A stretch of 64,000 nt of DNA from an uncultured Erythrobacter sp. (GTDB taxonomy: Bacteria > Pseudomonadota > Alphaproteobacteria > Sphingomonadales > Sphingomonadaceae). The stretch is taken from contig CANMIS010000004.1 of the NCBI GenBank assembly GCA_947498065.1, forward strand, positions 1 to 64,000. The letters run 5' to 3'. Below the pieces are notes generated by a model. It was not told the DNA's origin. It saw nothing but the letters and a program-made list of their open reading frames with translations, and did no database searches. The stretch's first letter is position 1, and each line of letters begins with the position of its first letter. This document shows positions 38,958 through 48,349 of this stretch, one piece after another. The translations under genes were made by a program, and so were the position numbers.

Positions 38958-39598
38958 ATCGTATTGCGGTCCTCCAATTGCTCCAGCAGTTCCCGCAGCT
39001 GCTCGCCGAGAATTGCGCCGCTGTCGCCGCCGCCGTAATTCAGCGCGCCGCTTGAGAAGGTCGTGCCAAATGTTTCGGCAAGAGCGTGGGTCTGCAGCAC
39101 GCCTGAGGCGAAATCGCGCGTGGTCAGTGTGTCGAGTGGGTGGATATAGGCGCCCCACACCAGGTTCTGCGCCACCGCGTAACGCGCATCCAGAGCGGTA
39201 TCGAAATTCGCCTGCATCAGGCGCTCCATCGCGCCTTCTGGCAAATCAGAAACGGCGGCAATGGGGGTGATCACCCGCATGCGGCCCTGGCTAGTGTCGG
39301 TGACTACCAGAATGCTGCGTTCTTGCAGCGTAAACTGCCAAGAATTGCCGGTGCGCTGCGCGTCTCCATCAAGCGCACCGATCACCTCGTCCATCTGATC
39401 GAGCACGGCCTTGAGTTCTTCGCTGATCTCTGGCGTCGCCTCTGGCGTCTCGCCATTCTCGGGGGCAGGCTCGCTGAAATCAGGGACCGGTTCCGCGTCC
39501 TGCGCATCGGCATAGGGCGCCGCCGCAATGCCCAGCCCTAGGAAGATCGCGAGCGATGCCGCCTGGATAAGCTGATAGCGGCGTTTATGTTTGGCCAT
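38954..39598 (-). CDS. Hypothetical secreted protein
   Basis: Signal peptide; 214 aa ORF, family uncertain. Confidence 0.65.
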   Translation of the reverse strand: MAKHKRRYQLIQAASLAIFLGLGIAAAPYADAQDAEPVPDFSEPAPENGETPEATPEISEELKAVLDQMDEVIGALDGDAQRTGNSWQFTLQERSILVVTDTSQGRMRVITPIAAVSDLPEGAMERLMQANFDTALDARYAVAQNLVWGAYIHPLDTLTTRDFASGVLQTHALAETFGTTFSSGALNYGGGDSGAILGEQLRELLEQLEDRNTI

Positions 39599-39688
39599 GG
39601 TGTAATCCTCCGGCAGGCGCGTCTCTTACATCTCAGTTCGAGAGGCGCGTGCCGAAGGTTACAAGTCTTGAAGCAGTAAAGGCTGTGG

Positions 39689-40495
39689 TTAGCCAGCAGG
39701 ATCGTTGAACATGCCCGGCAGCGAGGCGTTCACCACCCCGCCATCGACCGTCACTGTGTCGCCAACCACATAATCGCCGGCGCGGCTGCACAGGTAGATA
39801 GCAGCAGCAGCCATATCTTCTTTCGTGCCTACCCGCTTGGAAGGGATCATCGCAGCCGATGCATCAGGCGCATTCTTGGCCGCCTTGTTCATCTCACTTG
39901 GGAAGGCACCAGGCGCGATCGAAGTGACGATGATATTGTCTTGGACCAGGCGCGCGGCCATCCGCTTGGTAAGCTGGATGACGGCCGCTTTCGATGCCTG
40001 ATACGGATATGTTTCCCACGGGTTGATGCGCTGACCATCGATGGACGAGACATGGATCACCTTTGCCGGGTGATCGCCCTTGCCGCCCGCAACCAGCAGA
40101 TCATGCAGCTTTTGTGTGAGGAAGAACGGCGTTTTGACGTTCAGGTCCATCGTGCGGTGCCAGCCTGCTTCGCTAAACTCCAGATAAGGCTGGCCCCAGG
40201 CAGCGCCAGCGTTGTTGATCAGAATATCAAGCTTTTCCTCGCGCTTCGCCATTTCATCGGCGAGGCTTTGGATGCCATCCATCTGGCTGAGGTCAGCGGG
40301 AATGCCGATCACTTTGTCTTCGCCAAATTCGGCGATGGTTTCCTGCATTTGCTCAACCTTGCGCGCCGAGATGTAAACCCGCGCGCAGCCCGCCGACAGC
40401 AGGCCCTCGACAAACATCTTGCCAATGCCGCGGCTGCCGCCGGTCACCAGAGCAACGCGGCCGTTAAGGCCAAAAAGGGCGTTCATATCCATCAT
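39689..40495 (-). CDS. Short-chain dehydrogenase (3-oxoacyl-ACP reductase/gluconate dehydrogenase-like)
   Basis: TGGSRGIGKMF, NNAGAAW, YQASKAA motifs. Confidence 0.92.
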   Translation of the reverse strand: MMDMNALFGLNGRVALVTGGSRGIGKMFVEGLLSAGCARVYISARKVEQMQETIAEFGEDKVIGIPADLSQMDGIQSLADEMAKREEKLDILINNAGAAWGQPYLEFSEAGWHRTMDLNVKTPFFLTQKLHDLLVAGGKGDHPAKVIHVSSIDGQRINPWETYPYQASKAAVIQLTKRMAARLVQDNIIVTSIAPGAFPSEMNKAAKNAPDASAAMIPSKRVGTKEDMAAAAIYLCSRAGDYVVGDTVTVDGGVVNASLPGMFNDPAG

Positions 40496-40518
40496 AATTC
40501 TTGCTCCAATTGGAAGGC

Positions 40519-41658
40519 TTAGTAGCCGCTCATCTCGGCCACACGGCCAGCATGGTAATAGGCATCGCCAAGGAATTCGCTGAGCGCACGGTCGCGCTTC
40601 ATATAGAGGCCGATGTCATATTCGTCGGTCATGCCGATGCCGCCGTGCATTTGCACACCTTCGCGCACGGCTAGCCCTGCGGTTTGCGAGACCTTCGCCT
40701 TGGCAACCGAAGCCATCAGGTCAGCCTTCTCGCTGTCGCCATCAAGCAATTGCTGCGCCTTGATCACAGAAGCGCGCGCTATCTCAACCTCGGAATAGAG
40801 GTGGCTTGCGCGGTGTTGCAGCGCTTGGAATTCGCCGATCAGCTTGCCAAATTGCTTGCGCTGCTTGAGGTATTCGACGGTCATATCCATCGCGCCGCTG
40901 GCCACGCCAACGCCCTCTGCCGCAGCGCCAACCCGGCCAGCCTTCAGCATGGCGTTCAGCACTTCGCGTCCGCCATCAACTTCGCCAATGACCGCGTCAC
41001 CATCCAGCTCTACGCCATCAAAAGTTGTGTGGGTTGCGACGGAACTATCGACCAGGCGAACGGCATCGTGGCTCATGTTCGCCGCATCCTTAGGCACCGC
41101 GAACAGAGTAATGCCGTCTTCGTCGTCATCGCTGCCGCTGGTGCGAGCCGCGACAACAATCATGTCAGAACTTGCTCCGTGAATGACGAAGTCTTTCTGA
41201 CCGGAGAGCTTGAAGCCATTGCCTGATTTTTCGGCGCGCATTTTGATCCGCTCAGGGCGATGCTTTGCGCCTTCATCAATCGCCACGGCAAACACGCTTT
41301 TGCCTTCGATCAGGCCGGGCAGATAGCGACCGCGCAGATCGCTGGAACCGTGGCCCAAAGCCGTCGCTGCCAAGACTGAGCTGGTCAGGAACGGCGAAGG
41401 CGACAGGTTGCGACCGATCTCTTCCAGAACAATGCCAGCCTCGACATGGCCCATGCCAAGCCCGCCATCTTCTTCGCCAACTAGGATGCCAGTGAAGCCC
41501 ATTTCGCCAAACTGCTCCCACAGCCTATGGCCAAATCCATCGGGGCAATTGCCATCGCGGTAATGGCGCAATTGCTTAGCAATATTGCCTTCTTCGGCCA
41601 TAAATTGGCGGGCGCTGTCGGCCAGCATGGCCTGGTCGTCATTGTGGTAAAGGGGCAT
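40519..41658 (-). CDS. Acyl-CoA dehydrogenase
   Basis: QRKQFGKLIGEFQALQHRAS; QMHGGIGMTDEYDIGLYMKR. Confidence 0.93.
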   Translation of the reverse strand: MPLYHNDDQAMLADSARQFMAEEGNIAKQLRHYRDGNCPDGFGHRLWEQFGEMGFTGILVGEEDGGLGMGHVEAGIVLEEIGRNLSPSPFLTSSVLAATALGHGSSDLRGRYLPGLIEGKSVFAVAIDEGAKHRPERIKMRAEKSGNGFKLSGQKDFVIHGASSDMIVVAARTSGSDDDEDGITLFAVPKDAANMSHDAVRLVDSSVATHTTFDGVELDGDAVIGEVDGGREVLNAMLKAGRVGAAAEGVGVASGAMDMTVEYLKQRKQFGKLIGEFQALQHRASHLYSEVEIARASVIKAQQLLDGDSEKADLMASVAKAKVSQTAGLAVREGVQMHGGIGMTDEYDIGLYMKRDRALSEFLGDAYYHAGRVAEMSGY

Positions 41659-41740
41659 TGTCCCTTGATCCTCTCATACGTTTATTCGTGCGGGCCGCCC
41701 GCGCGAATTGCGGGGCGGCCACGTGTGCTTGAGCGTTCGG

Positions 41741-42919
41741 TTAAGAACCGGGCAGGTCGAGAATGCGCTTGGAAATCACATTCAGCATGACTTCCGATGT
41801 TCCGCCCTCAATCGAGTTCGCCTTGGTCCGCAGCCAGTTGCGAGATGGCTTGCCGCCGCTCGTTTCCTCGCTTTCCCACTCCAGACTGCGCGAGCCGCCC
41901 GCCGACATCATCAGCTCGTGACGGCGCTTATTAAGCTCAGTTCCCGCATATTTCATCATGTTCGGCTGAGCGGGATGCGCCTTGCCAACCTTGATTTCAT
42001 CGAGGAATTTCTCACCCATCGCGCCGTAAGCCAAGGCATCAACATCGAACATCGCCAGTTCTGCGCGCAGGACAGGATCCAGCTCGCCAGCGTGACGCTT
42101 CATCGCCGCGCCAATCGTGCCAGTGTTGCCGCCGTCAGCGCCGGAAATCATCTCACGCTCGTGGCCAAGCAGATATTTCGCCACGTCCCAGCCGCGATTG
42201 ACTTCGCCCACTTGCGCTGGCAGACCTTCGCCATAACTCTTGGGCACATTCACATTGTCCATGAAGGTTTCGCAGAACGGCGAGGTGCCGCTGATCAGCT
42301 TGATCGGCTTGGTAGAGCAGCCTTCGCTTTCCATGTCGAACAGCATGAAGGTGATGCCTTGATACTTGTTCTCTTTGTCGGTGCGCACCAGGCAGAAAAT
42401 CCAGTCGGCTTGGTCGGCATAGCTGGTCCAAACCTTCTGACCGTTGACAATCCAGTGATCGCCCTTGTCCTCGCCAAAGGTTTGCAGGCTGACCAAATCG
42501 CTACCCGAACCCGGCTCTGAATAGCCCTGGCACCAGCGGATTTCGCCGCGCGCAATTTCGCCGAGGAAATGCTTCTTTTGCTCTTCCGTACCAAAGTGCA
42601 GCAGCGCTGGGCCAAGCATCCAAATGCCAAAGCTGGAAAGCGGCGGGCGCGCATTGATGCGGCTCATTTCCTGACGCAGCACCTTGGCTTCTTCAGGTGC
42701 GAGACCTGCGCCGCCATATTCCTTCGGCCACGCCGGGACCGTGTAGCCCTTGGCAAGGCACGCATCGAACCACGCCTTTTGCGCGTCGTTTTTAAAGGTT
42801 GCCCGGCGGCCGCCCCAGTAGATGTCGCCTTCATCACGGACGGGCTCGCGCATCTCAGCCGGGCAGTTTGCCTCCAGCCACGCGCGGGTTTCTTGGCGGA
42901 ATGTATCTAGATCAGGCAT
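41741..42919 (-). CDS. Acyl-CoA dehydrogenase
   Basis: WCQGYSEPGSGSDLVSL; GQKVWTSYADQADW; C-terminal helical domain. Confidence 0.93.
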   Translation of the reverse strand: MPDLDTFRQETRAWLEANCPAEMREPVRDEGDIYWGGRRATFKNDAQKAWFDACLAKGYTVPAWPKEYGGAGLAPEEAKVLRQEMSRINARPPLSSFGIWMLGPALLHFGTEEQKKHFLGEIARGEIRWCQGYSEPGSGSDLVSLQTFGEDKGDHWIVNGQKVWTSYADQADWIFCLVRTDKENKYQGITFMLFDMESEGCSTKPIKLISGTSPFCETFMDNVNVPKSYGEGLPAQVGEVNRGWDVAKYLLGHEREMISGADGGNTGTIGAAMKRHAGELDPVLRAELAMFDVDALAYGAMGEKFLDEIKVGKAHPAQPNMMKYAGTELNKRRHELMMSAGGSRSLEWESEETSGGKPSRNWLRTKANSIEGGTSEVMLNVISKRILDLPGS

Positions 42920-43100
42920 GGTGCCGACTCTCCTCTAATCGCTCCCACTTGACGCTTACGTTATGGTCATTTGCGCGTCCGCTGCAAGCGCTCAAATGCT
43001 AGGCTTTAAAGGAATAGAGCGCCAATCGCGAATGCCGTAACGTCAAGTCACTGACCCCACGCCAAAACCCCAGCTTTGCATTGACGCGCCGCCTGCTTCG

Positions 43101-43117
43101 CTTACGTTTGCGTAAAG
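43101..43117. promoter_or_regulatory. Candidate operator for divergent acyl-CoA dehydrogenase operons
   Basis: CTTACGTTTGCGTAAAG inverted repeat; related TTGACGCTTACGTTA at 42949-42963. Confidence 0.4.
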
Positions 43118-43178
43118 AGCTTGGGAGAGCTGCAATGCAAAGATTCGCTGGAAATAGCCGCCGCAGCGAGGTGTCTGC

Positions 43179-44642
43179 GTGAGCCTTGTACAGGGGCCGC
43201 TCCCCTTGCGGCTAAAACTGATCCACGGCTTTGGCGCTGTGGCATTCGGCGTCAAAGACACCGGCTTTTCGTTCTTCCTATTGCTGTTTTACAACCAAGT
43301 CCTGGGCATGGATGCGGGGCTAGTCAGTGCCGCTTTGCTGATCGCTCTGCTGGTTGATGCGGTTATCGATCCGATCCTCGGCAATCTCTCTGACCGAACC
43401 TACACAAAGTGGGGCCGGCGCCTGCCGTGGCTCTATGCCGCGCCGATCCCGCTCGCCTTTGCTTGGGTGCTGATGTGGTCACCGCCCGGCGGCGAAGCGC
43501 CGACGTTCCTGGGCCTTGTCGGGATCGCGGTTGTCGTCCGAATACTGCTTTCGGCCTGCGAAGTGCCTTCGATTTCGCTCTTGCCAGAGATCACCTCAGA
43601 CTATGTCGAGCGAACAACTCTATTCCGCTATCGCTATCTTTCAGGCTGGCTCGGCGGATTGTTCATGATGGTCCTTGCCTACACCGTGTTTCTGGGCGGT
43701 GAGAACGGCCTGCTGCAACAAGATGGCTATGTCGGGTTCGGAATATTCGGCGGGATATTGATGGCCATCTCGGTCTTGGGATCGGCCTTTGGGCAGCACA
43801 AACTGGTTGCGCACTTACCGACGACCAAACCGGAGCCCTTTAGTCTCAAGGCGTGCTTCTCTGAAATCACGCACGCATTCAGCGAAAAGGCCTTCCTGAT
43901 ATTCGCCGCTGGCGGGCTCGCCGCCTATGTCAGCCAAGGGATGAGCTTCTCGCTCTCAAACTATCTCAATGTGTTTGTCTGGCGGCTCGATGCGACGCCT
44001 TTGCCGTTCATCTCGGAAGGGGCAACCGCGCTCAATTTCTATCCGTTTGCGCTGTTCCTTTCTGTCATCGTGATGTTCTTCATCGTCGGGCCGATGCACG
44101 ACAAATTGGGCAAACCGAAAAGCGCAGCAATCAGCGCTATTGCCAGTCTATGCATCCTGCTATTCCCATACGCCGCACTGGTCTTAGGCTTCTGGCCTCA
44201 GCCCGGCACTCTCGCATCGGCGGGATGGCTCTATCTCCTGCTTGTCCCAGGCAATGCATTGGCGGTGGTGGTGATGATCTCCGCATCGTCAATGATCGCG
44301 GAAATTGTCGAGGCGTATCAGGAACGCACGGGCAAGCGGGCCGAGGGAGCGTTCTATTCCGGCAATTGGCTGGTCCAAAAATGCGCCACCGGCTTTGGCA
44401 TATTCATCAGCGGACAAATCCTTTCTGCCGCGCAATTGTCGCCATCGGCCGACCCGAGCACAGTGCCGGAAACTGTGATCACCGACATTGTCATCTACTT
44501 CGGAGCGATCACCGCAGTCTTGGCTTTGATCGCTGCATTTTGGCTGGGACGTTTTCCGATCAACCGCGCCGATCACGAGGCGCGCGTGGCGGCGATGAAC
44601 GCTCAAAAAACCGTCGTTCAAGACAGCCGGGCACTCGAATAA
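43179..44642 (+). CDS. MFS transporter (GPH-like)
   Basis: ALLIALLVDAVIDPILGNLSDRTYTKWGRRLPWLYAAPIPLA; 11-12 TM. Confidence 0.9.
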   Translation: MSLVQGPLPLRLKLIHGFGAVAFGVKDTGFSFFLLLFYNQVLGMDAGLVSAALLIALLVDAVIDPILGNLSDRTYTKWGRRLPWLYAAPIPLAFAWVLMWSPPGGEAPTFLGLVGIAVVVRILLSACEVPSISLLPEITSDYVERTTLFRYRYLSGWLGGLFMMVLAYTVFLGGENGLLQQDGYVGFGIFGGILMAISVLGSAFGQHKLVAHLPTTKPEPFSLKACFSEITHAFSEKAFLIFAAGGLAAYVSQGMSFSLSNYLNVFVWRLDATPLPFISEGATALNFYPFALFLSVIVMFFIVGPMHDKLGKPKSAAISAIASLCILLFPYAALVLGFWPQPGTLASAGWLYLLLVPGNALAVVVMISASSMIAEIVEAYQERTGKRAEGAFYSGNWLVQKCATGFGIFISGQILSAAQLSPSADPSTVPETVITDIVIYFGAITAVLALIAAFWLGRFPINRADHEARVAAMNAQKTVVQDSRALE

Positions 44643-44735
44643 CAACAAAAAGACAACTTGGCGCAGGCCTCCGCCTCTGCCACGGTCCCATCAATTCAGA
44701 ATCAAACTTTCAAAGTTAGAACGAGGATATTTTCC

Positions 44736-46073
44736 ATGGATTTTCAGCCAACCGAACGTCAGGTCTATTGGCGCGACCGCGTGCGCGATTTTATCGAGGC
44801 GCATGTCCGCCCCAACATGGACACCTATAAGGCGCAAGATGCCGAGGGCGATCGTTGGAAAGTGATCCAGATCATCGAAGATAAGAAGAAGCTGGCGAAA
44901 GAAGCTGGCATCTGGAACCTCTTCATGCCGCCGCGCAATGACGGCCACCATCACGTAGAAGAGACATTTGAATTTGAAGGCCCAGGCCTCACTAACCTTG
45001 AATACGCTCTGTGTGCGGAAGAAATGGGCCGCATTGGCTGGGCGTCGGAAGTGTTCAACTGTTCTGCACCTGACACGGGCAACATGGAAGTGTTCCACCG
45101 TTACGGCACGATTGAGCAAAAGGAACAATGGCTTCGGCCGATCATGAACGGTGAAATCCGTTCTGCCTTCCTGATGACAGAGCCCTTCACCGCTTCGTCT
45201 GACGCAACCAATATCGAAACCCGGATTGAGCGCGACGGCGATGAATATGTGATCAATGGCCGCAAATGGTGGTCGTCGGGTCTGGGCGATCCGCGCTGTA
45301 AGGTCTCCATTGTGATGGGTAAGACTGACCCAACAGCAGGCCGTCACGCACAGCAATCCATGCTGCTCATGCCTAACGATGCGCCCGGCGTGAACATCAT
45401 CCGTCACCTGCCCGTCTTCGGCTATGACGATGCGCCGCACGGCCATATGGAAGTGGAAATGAAGGACGTTCGCGTGCCTGTCAGCAACATGTTGCTGGGC
45501 GAAGGTCGCGGGTTTGAGATCGCTCAAGGGCGCCTCGGCCCAGGCCGCATCCACCACTGCATGCGCACCATTGGTGTTGCTGAAGAGGCGCTGGCGAAGA
45601 TGTGCAAGCGTCTGCAAGAGCGTGAAGCCTTCGGTAAGCCAATTTACAAGCATTCCGTTTGGGAAGAGCGCGTTGCGCGTGCCCGGATCGACATCGACAT
45701 GACCCGTCTGCTGTGCCTCAAGGCTGCTGACATGATGGACAAGGTCGGCAACAAATCGGCCAAGCAGGAAATCGCGATGATCAAGGTTCAGGCGCCGAAC
45801 ATGGCTCTGAAGATCATTGACGATGCGATCCAAGCCCACGGCGGCGGCGGTGTGTCAAACGATTACGGCCTCGCCAACGCTTATGCGCATCAACGCACTT
45901 TGCGTCTCGCCGATGGTCCCGATGAAGTGCACGCACGCTCCATCGCTCGGATGGAATTTGGCAAGCATGTTCCAGAAGCGGGGCCAACCGCAAATGCCCT
46001 GCGCGGCAGTAGCGGGAATGCCGCCAATGATGCTGGCGGGCTCAGCTCCGGCGACATGGGCGCCACCCGCTAA
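44736..46073 (+). CDS. Acyl-CoA dehydrogenase
   Basis: [52 protein letters not shown]. Confidence 0.94.
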   Translation: MDFQPTERQVYWRDRVRDFIEAHVRPNMDTYKAQDAEGDRWKVIQIIEDKKKLAKEAGIWNLFMPPRNDGHHHVEETFEFEGPGLTNLEYALCAEEMGRIGWASEVFNCSAPDTGNMEVFHRYGTIEQKEQWLRPIMNGEIRSAFLMTEPFTASSDATNIETRIERDGDEYVINGRKWWSSGLGDPRCKVSIVMGKTDPTAGRHAQQSMLLMPNDAPGVNIIRHLPVFGYDDAPHGHMEVEMKDVRVPVSNMLLGEGRGFEIAQGRLGPGRIHHCMRTIGVAEEALAKMCKRLQEREAFGKPIYKHSVWEERVARARIDIDMTRLLCLKAADMMDKVGNKSAKQEIAMIKVQAPNMALKIIDDAIQAHGGGGVSNDYGLANAYAHQRTLRLADGPDEVHARSIARMEFGKHVPEAGPTANALRGSSGNAANDAGGLSSGDMGATR

Positions 46074-46100
46074 GCGGGGGCGAAAGGGGAGAGGCCAGTT

Positions 46101-47189
46101 ATGGCAAAGGCAGCAATTCTGGAGACGCCAGGTGAAGGTCTCGTCATTGGCGAGGTCGAACTGGCCGATCCAGCGCCGCACGAAGTGCTGATTGACACCA
46201 AGGCCTGCGGCCTGTGCCATTCAGATCTGCACTTCATCGATGGCGCCTATCCGCATCCTCTCCCCGCAATTCCGGGGCATGAGGCGGCGGGCATTGTCCG
46301 CGCCGTGGGCAGCGAAGTGCGCTCCGTCAAACCCGGTGATCACGTCGTATCCTGTCTCAGCGCCTTCTGCGGGACCTGCGAGTTCTGCGTGACCGGGCGG
46401 ATGGCTCTTTGCCTTGGCGGGAACACTCGCCGGGGCAAGGGCGATGCTCTGCGCATTACCCGCAATGGCGACGAACCCGTCAATCAGATGCTCAATCTGT
46501 CGGCGTTCTCTGAGCAGATGCTGATCCATGAGAATGCCTGCGTCTCAATCGACAAAGATATGCCGCTTGATCGGGCGGCAATCATTGGCTGCGCGGTAAC
46601 GACCGGTGCAGGCACGATCTTCAATGCTTGCAAACTGACGCCGGGCCAGACCGTCGCGGTAATCGGCTGCGGCGGGGTTGGTCTTGCGGTTGTAAATGCT
46701 GCCAAGATTGCAGGCGCCGGTCAGATCATCGCCGCCGATCCGCTCCCGGAAAAGCGCGCTTTGGCTGAAGCATTGGGCGCGACCCATACAATTGACGCCA
46801 CGGCAGATGATGCTGCCAAGCAGATCACGACGATCTCGAACGGCGGCGTCGACTTTGGCATCGAGGCGGTTGGGCGTCAGGCTTCCGCCGACCTCGCGGT
46901 CGCGTGCTTACGGCGCGGCGGCACGGCTGTGATCCTCGGCATGATGCCTCTCGATTGCAAAGTCGGGCTCGGCGCGATGGACCTGCTTGGCGGCAAGAAG
47001 CTGATGGGTGCGATCATGGGCATGAACCATTTCCCGGTTGATCTTCCGCGCCTCGTAGATTTCTACCTTCGCGGCCTGCTCGATCTCGATACGATTATCG
47101 CAGAGCGGATCGCACTCGATGATATTAATGCTGGTTTTGACAAAATGCGCGCCAGCAATTCCGCGCGCAGTGTGGTGGTGTTTGACTGA
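46101..47189 (+). CDS. Zn-dependent alcohol dehydrogenase (class III-like)
   Basis: CGLCHSDLHFIDG, GHEAAGIV, CGTCEFCVTGRMALC, GCGGVGLAVV. Confidence 0.94.
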   Translation: MAKAAILETPGEGLVIGEVELADPAPHEVLIDTKACGLCHSDLHFIDGAYPHPLPAIPGHEAAGIVRAVGSEVRSVKPGDHVVSCLSAFCGTCEFCVTGRMALCLGGNTRRGKGDALRITRNGDEPVNQMLNLSAFSEQMLIHENACVSIDKDMPLDRAAIIGCAVTTGAGTIFNACKLTPGQTVAVIGCGGVGLAVVNAAKIAGAGQIIAADPLPEKRALAEALGATHTIDATADDAAKQITTISNGGVDFGIEAVGRQASADLAVACLRRGGTAVILGMMPLDCKVGLGAMDLLGGKKLMGAIMGMNHFPVDLPRLVDFYLRGLLDLDTIIAERIALDDINAGFDKMRASNSARSVVVFD

Positions 47190-48277
47190 TGACTGACAAT
47201 TCTGCTCCGCAAATCGATTTCGACAAGGAAATGGTCGGCACGGTCGAAGTGGCGGACGCTGACAAGCTCGATATGGAAAAGCTGACAGCGTGGTTTGAAG
47301 CCAATGTCGAAGGCTTTGCCGGCCCGATCAGCTACACCAAGTTCAAAGGCGGGCAATCCAACCCGACCTATAAGATTGAGACGCCTGGCGCGAATTACGT
47401 TCTGCGCCGCCAGCCGTTTGGCAAACTGCTGCCGAGCGCACACGCAGTCGACCGCGAATATGCGGCAATGACCGGGCTTTATCCAACCGGCTTTCCGGTC
47501 CCGCGCACCTATGGCCTGTGCGAGGATCCTGAGGTCCTGGGTTCAAAGTTCTTCGTGATGAGCATGGCTGATGGCCGCTCGCTGTGGAACGGCGCTTTGC
47601 CCGGATGCTCTCCAGATGAACGCCGCGAGCTTTACAATGCGCTGATCGATACGATCGCGGATATGCACCTTAAGACACCGTCCGAAATTGGGCTTGGGGA
47701 TTATGGCAAGCCCAATGATTATTGTGCGCGTCAGATCAGCCGCTGGTCAAAGCAATATAAGCTCTCTGAAACAGAGCATATGCCGCAAATGGAGCGGCTG
47801 ATCGAATGGCTGCCCGAGACGATCCCGCCGCAGCATGAAAGCTCCGTGGTGCATGGCGATTACCGGCTCGACAATGTGATCTTTCACCAGACTGAGAACC
47901 GCGTGATTGCGGTGCTCGATTGGGAGCTCTCAACGCTTGGCGATCCGATTGCCGATTTCAGCTATCTGATGCTTAACTGGTTCCAGCCTGCTGATGGCCG
48001 AGCTGGTTTACTCGGGCTCGATTTGGGTGAGCTGGGCATTCCGACGGTCAAGGAAGCGGTTGAGCGCTATGTCGCGCGCACCGGCTATCCTGTGCCGCCG
48101 ATGGAATGGTATTTTGCCTATAATCTGTTCCGGCTCGCTGGGATCATGCAGGGCATTAAGAAGCGCGTGATTGATGGAACCGCCTCGTCCGCTCATGCGA
48201 AATCGATGAGCGACCGGGTCGCGCCGCTGGTCGCGCGCGCCTATCAATTCGCTGTCGAAGCGGGAATGCCAGAATAG
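47189..48277 (+). CDS. Phosphotransferase (APH) family protein, ACAD10-like
   Basis: VVHGDYRLDNVIFHQTENRVIAVLDWELSTLGDPIADF. Confidence 0.92.
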   Translation: MTDNSAPQIDFDKEMVGTVEVADADKLDMEKLTAWFEANVEGFAGPISYTKFKGGQSNPTYKIETPGANYVLRRQPFGKLLPSAHAVDREYAAMTGLYPTGFPVPRTYGLCEDPEVLGSKFFVMSMADGRSLWNGALPGCSPDERRELYNALIDTIADMHLKTPSEIGLGDYGKPNDYCARQISRWSKQYKLSETEHMPQMERLIEWLPETIPPQHESSVVHGDYRLDNVIFHQTENRVIAVLDWELSTLGDPIADFSYLMLNWFQPADGRAGLLGLDLGELGIPTVKEAVERYVARTGYPVPPMEWYFAYNLFRLAGIMQGIKKRVIDGTASSAHAKSMSDRVAPLVARAYQFAVEAGMPE

Positions 48278-48349
48278 ATCTAGCTCTGCGGGGTGGCGGC
48301 ATCGATGTCGCCTCCCCCCCTGCTCGACTAAGCTCTTAACTGAGCGCGC

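Noticed and set aside
39689-48277. SDR/ACAD/MFS/ADH/APH cluster considered as a novel biosynthetic or resistance locus
   Set aside because: The gene content fits ordinary acyl-CoA catabolism; the APH-fold protein is ACAD10-like, not a drug-resistance enzyme.
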